This document shows, piece after piece, positions 7,408 to 8,006 of a stretch of 8,006 nt of DNA (its first letter is position 1; the number at the start of each line of letters is the position of its first letter). The position numbers and the translations under genes are program-made. Source of the stretch: Candidatus Omnitrophota bacterium (lineage in GTDB: Bacteria; Omnitrophota; Gorgyraeia; 2-01-FULL-45-10); NCBI GenBank assembly GCA_003140915.1, contig PLLI01000111.1, positions 1 to 8,006 on the forward strand. Reading direction: 5' to 3'. The notes beneath the pieces are model-generated. The model made no database searches, was not told the origin of the DNA, and was given only the letters and a program-made list of their open reading frames with translations.

Positions 7408-8006
7408 TTAAAATCCCATCTGTTTGAGGAATTGTTCTGTAACGCCGCTCTTCTTATCCAACTCCCGGAAACGGTAGAGGTATTTTCCTATGATATCGAA
7501 TTCTATGTTTATCTTATCACGTTCCCGCCTCATACCAAGGTTTGTAATTTTTAAAGTGTGCGGGATTATATATACCTTGAAACTGCCGCGGCCGGCTTCT
7601 CCGACGGTCAGGCTTATGCCATCCAGCGCGATGGACCCTTTCTCAACCACGAGATGACTGAATTCCGCGGGAAATTCTATCTCGACGATATATTCACCGC
7701 CTCTATTTTTGATGCTTCTTACCGCCCCGGCGCAATCCACATGGCCCAGGACAAAATGGCCGCCGAGGGGCGAGCCCGCCCTTAACGAATCTTCCAGATT
7801 TATTTTGTCGCCGCTCTTTAAAGACAAAAGGCCTGTCCTGCGGACCGTTTCCTCCATGACATCGAACCCCAGCAGGCCGTCTCTCTTCTCGACGAGCGTG
7901 AGGCAAACCCCGTTGATTGAAATGCTGTCGCCTATTGCGGCGCTTTTGAAGATCATGACCGAGCCGGCTTCCAGCCTGTAGACGCTCCCTGAGGGCGTAA
8001 AATTGC
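7408..8006 (-). CDS. ribE: Riboflavin synthase alpha chain, 5' end beyond the window
   Basis: Riboflavin synthase dismutates two 6,7-dimethyl-8-ribityllumazine molecules into riboflavin and a pyrimidinedione, the last step of vitamin B2 synthesis. The frame is open to the window edge. It reads NFTPSGSVYRLEAGSV before the internal ATG at 7956, matching the region ahead of the family's IGDSI block, so that ATG is not the start and the N-terminal MFTGIV motif is missing only because of the edge. Two lumazine-binding repeats are visible: the first with IGDSISINGVCLTL and FDVMEETVRRTGL, the second with GGHFVLGHVD, then KGSIALDGISLTV and IIPHTLKITNLG. About 199 residues are in the window, near the usual total of 200-220. 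No terminator follows; a new promoter begins 12 nt after the stop. Other rib genes would be expected upstream or elsewhere but cannot be seen. Confidence 0.95.
   Translation of the reverse strand, partial: NFTPSGSVYRLEAGSVMIFKSAAIGDSISINGVCLTLVEKRDGLLGFDVMEETVRRTGLLSLKSGDKINLEDSLRAGSPLGGHFVLGHVDCAGAVRSIKNRGGEYIVEIEFPAEFSHLVVEKGSIALDGISLTVGEAGRGSFKVYIIPHTLKITNLGMRRERDKINIEFDIIGKYLYRFRELDKKSGVTEQFLKQMGF

Noticed and set aside
7954..7956. ATG at 7956 as the start of riboflavin synthase
   Set aside because: The frame continues to the window edge and the extra residues fit the family. The N-terminal MFTGIV region must lie outside the window.

Overview
The window reads as a piece of a Gram-negative bacterial chromosome of moderate GC. 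Every gene lies on the minus strand, so transcription runs from high to low coordinates. I infer an uncultured lineage of the Omnitrophota/PVC type. The grounds are a TIGR04073-type exosortase-associated secreted protein, a SpoVG homologue in a non-sporulating context beside ispE, an orphan lipoprotein whose signal suits outer-membrane sorting, and low-complexity intergenic repeats. This assignment is an inference, not something the sequence proves.

Layout in the direction of transcription (right to left): the window opens inside the riboflavin synthase alpha-chain gene (ribE; 5' end beyond the edge, 8006-7408). Next is a compact single-gene unit (7396-6953): an extended -10 sigma70-like promoter, a strong Shine-Dalgarno, a 112-residue secreted TIGR04073-like protein and a rho-independent terminator. 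A second unit begins with tRNA-Pro(CGG), whose encoded CCA ends only 8 nt before the start codon of an acylphosphatase. It continues through a metallophosphoesterase, NAD-dependent DNA ligase (ligA), an orphan lipoprotein, a YcbL/glyoxalase II-like metallo-hydrolase and a XerD-type tyrosine recombinase. Gaps in this run are 1-5 nt or the genes overlap, so it looks like one operon of mixed DNA-maintenance and housekeeping functions. A non-coding stretch of about 270 bp, bounded by 13-bp terminal inverted repeats and full of internal palindromes, separates xerD from ispE. ispE is translationally coupled to spoVG, and a large imperfect hairpin built of degenerate 7-mers lies between spoVG and a tRNA-Gln(TTG) cut by the left edge.

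Most genes are conserved housekeeping genes. The unusual parts are (1) a SpoVG with a four-cysteine zinc ribbon inserted inside its core domain, plus an acidic, SSB-like C-terminal tip; (2) the MITE-like element between xerD and ispE; (3) the heptamer-based inverted repeat filling the spoVG/tRNA-Gln gap; and (4) the very tight tRNA-Pro/acylphosphatase junction. I found no CRISPR array, transposase, toxin-antitoxin pair or recognisable defence system.
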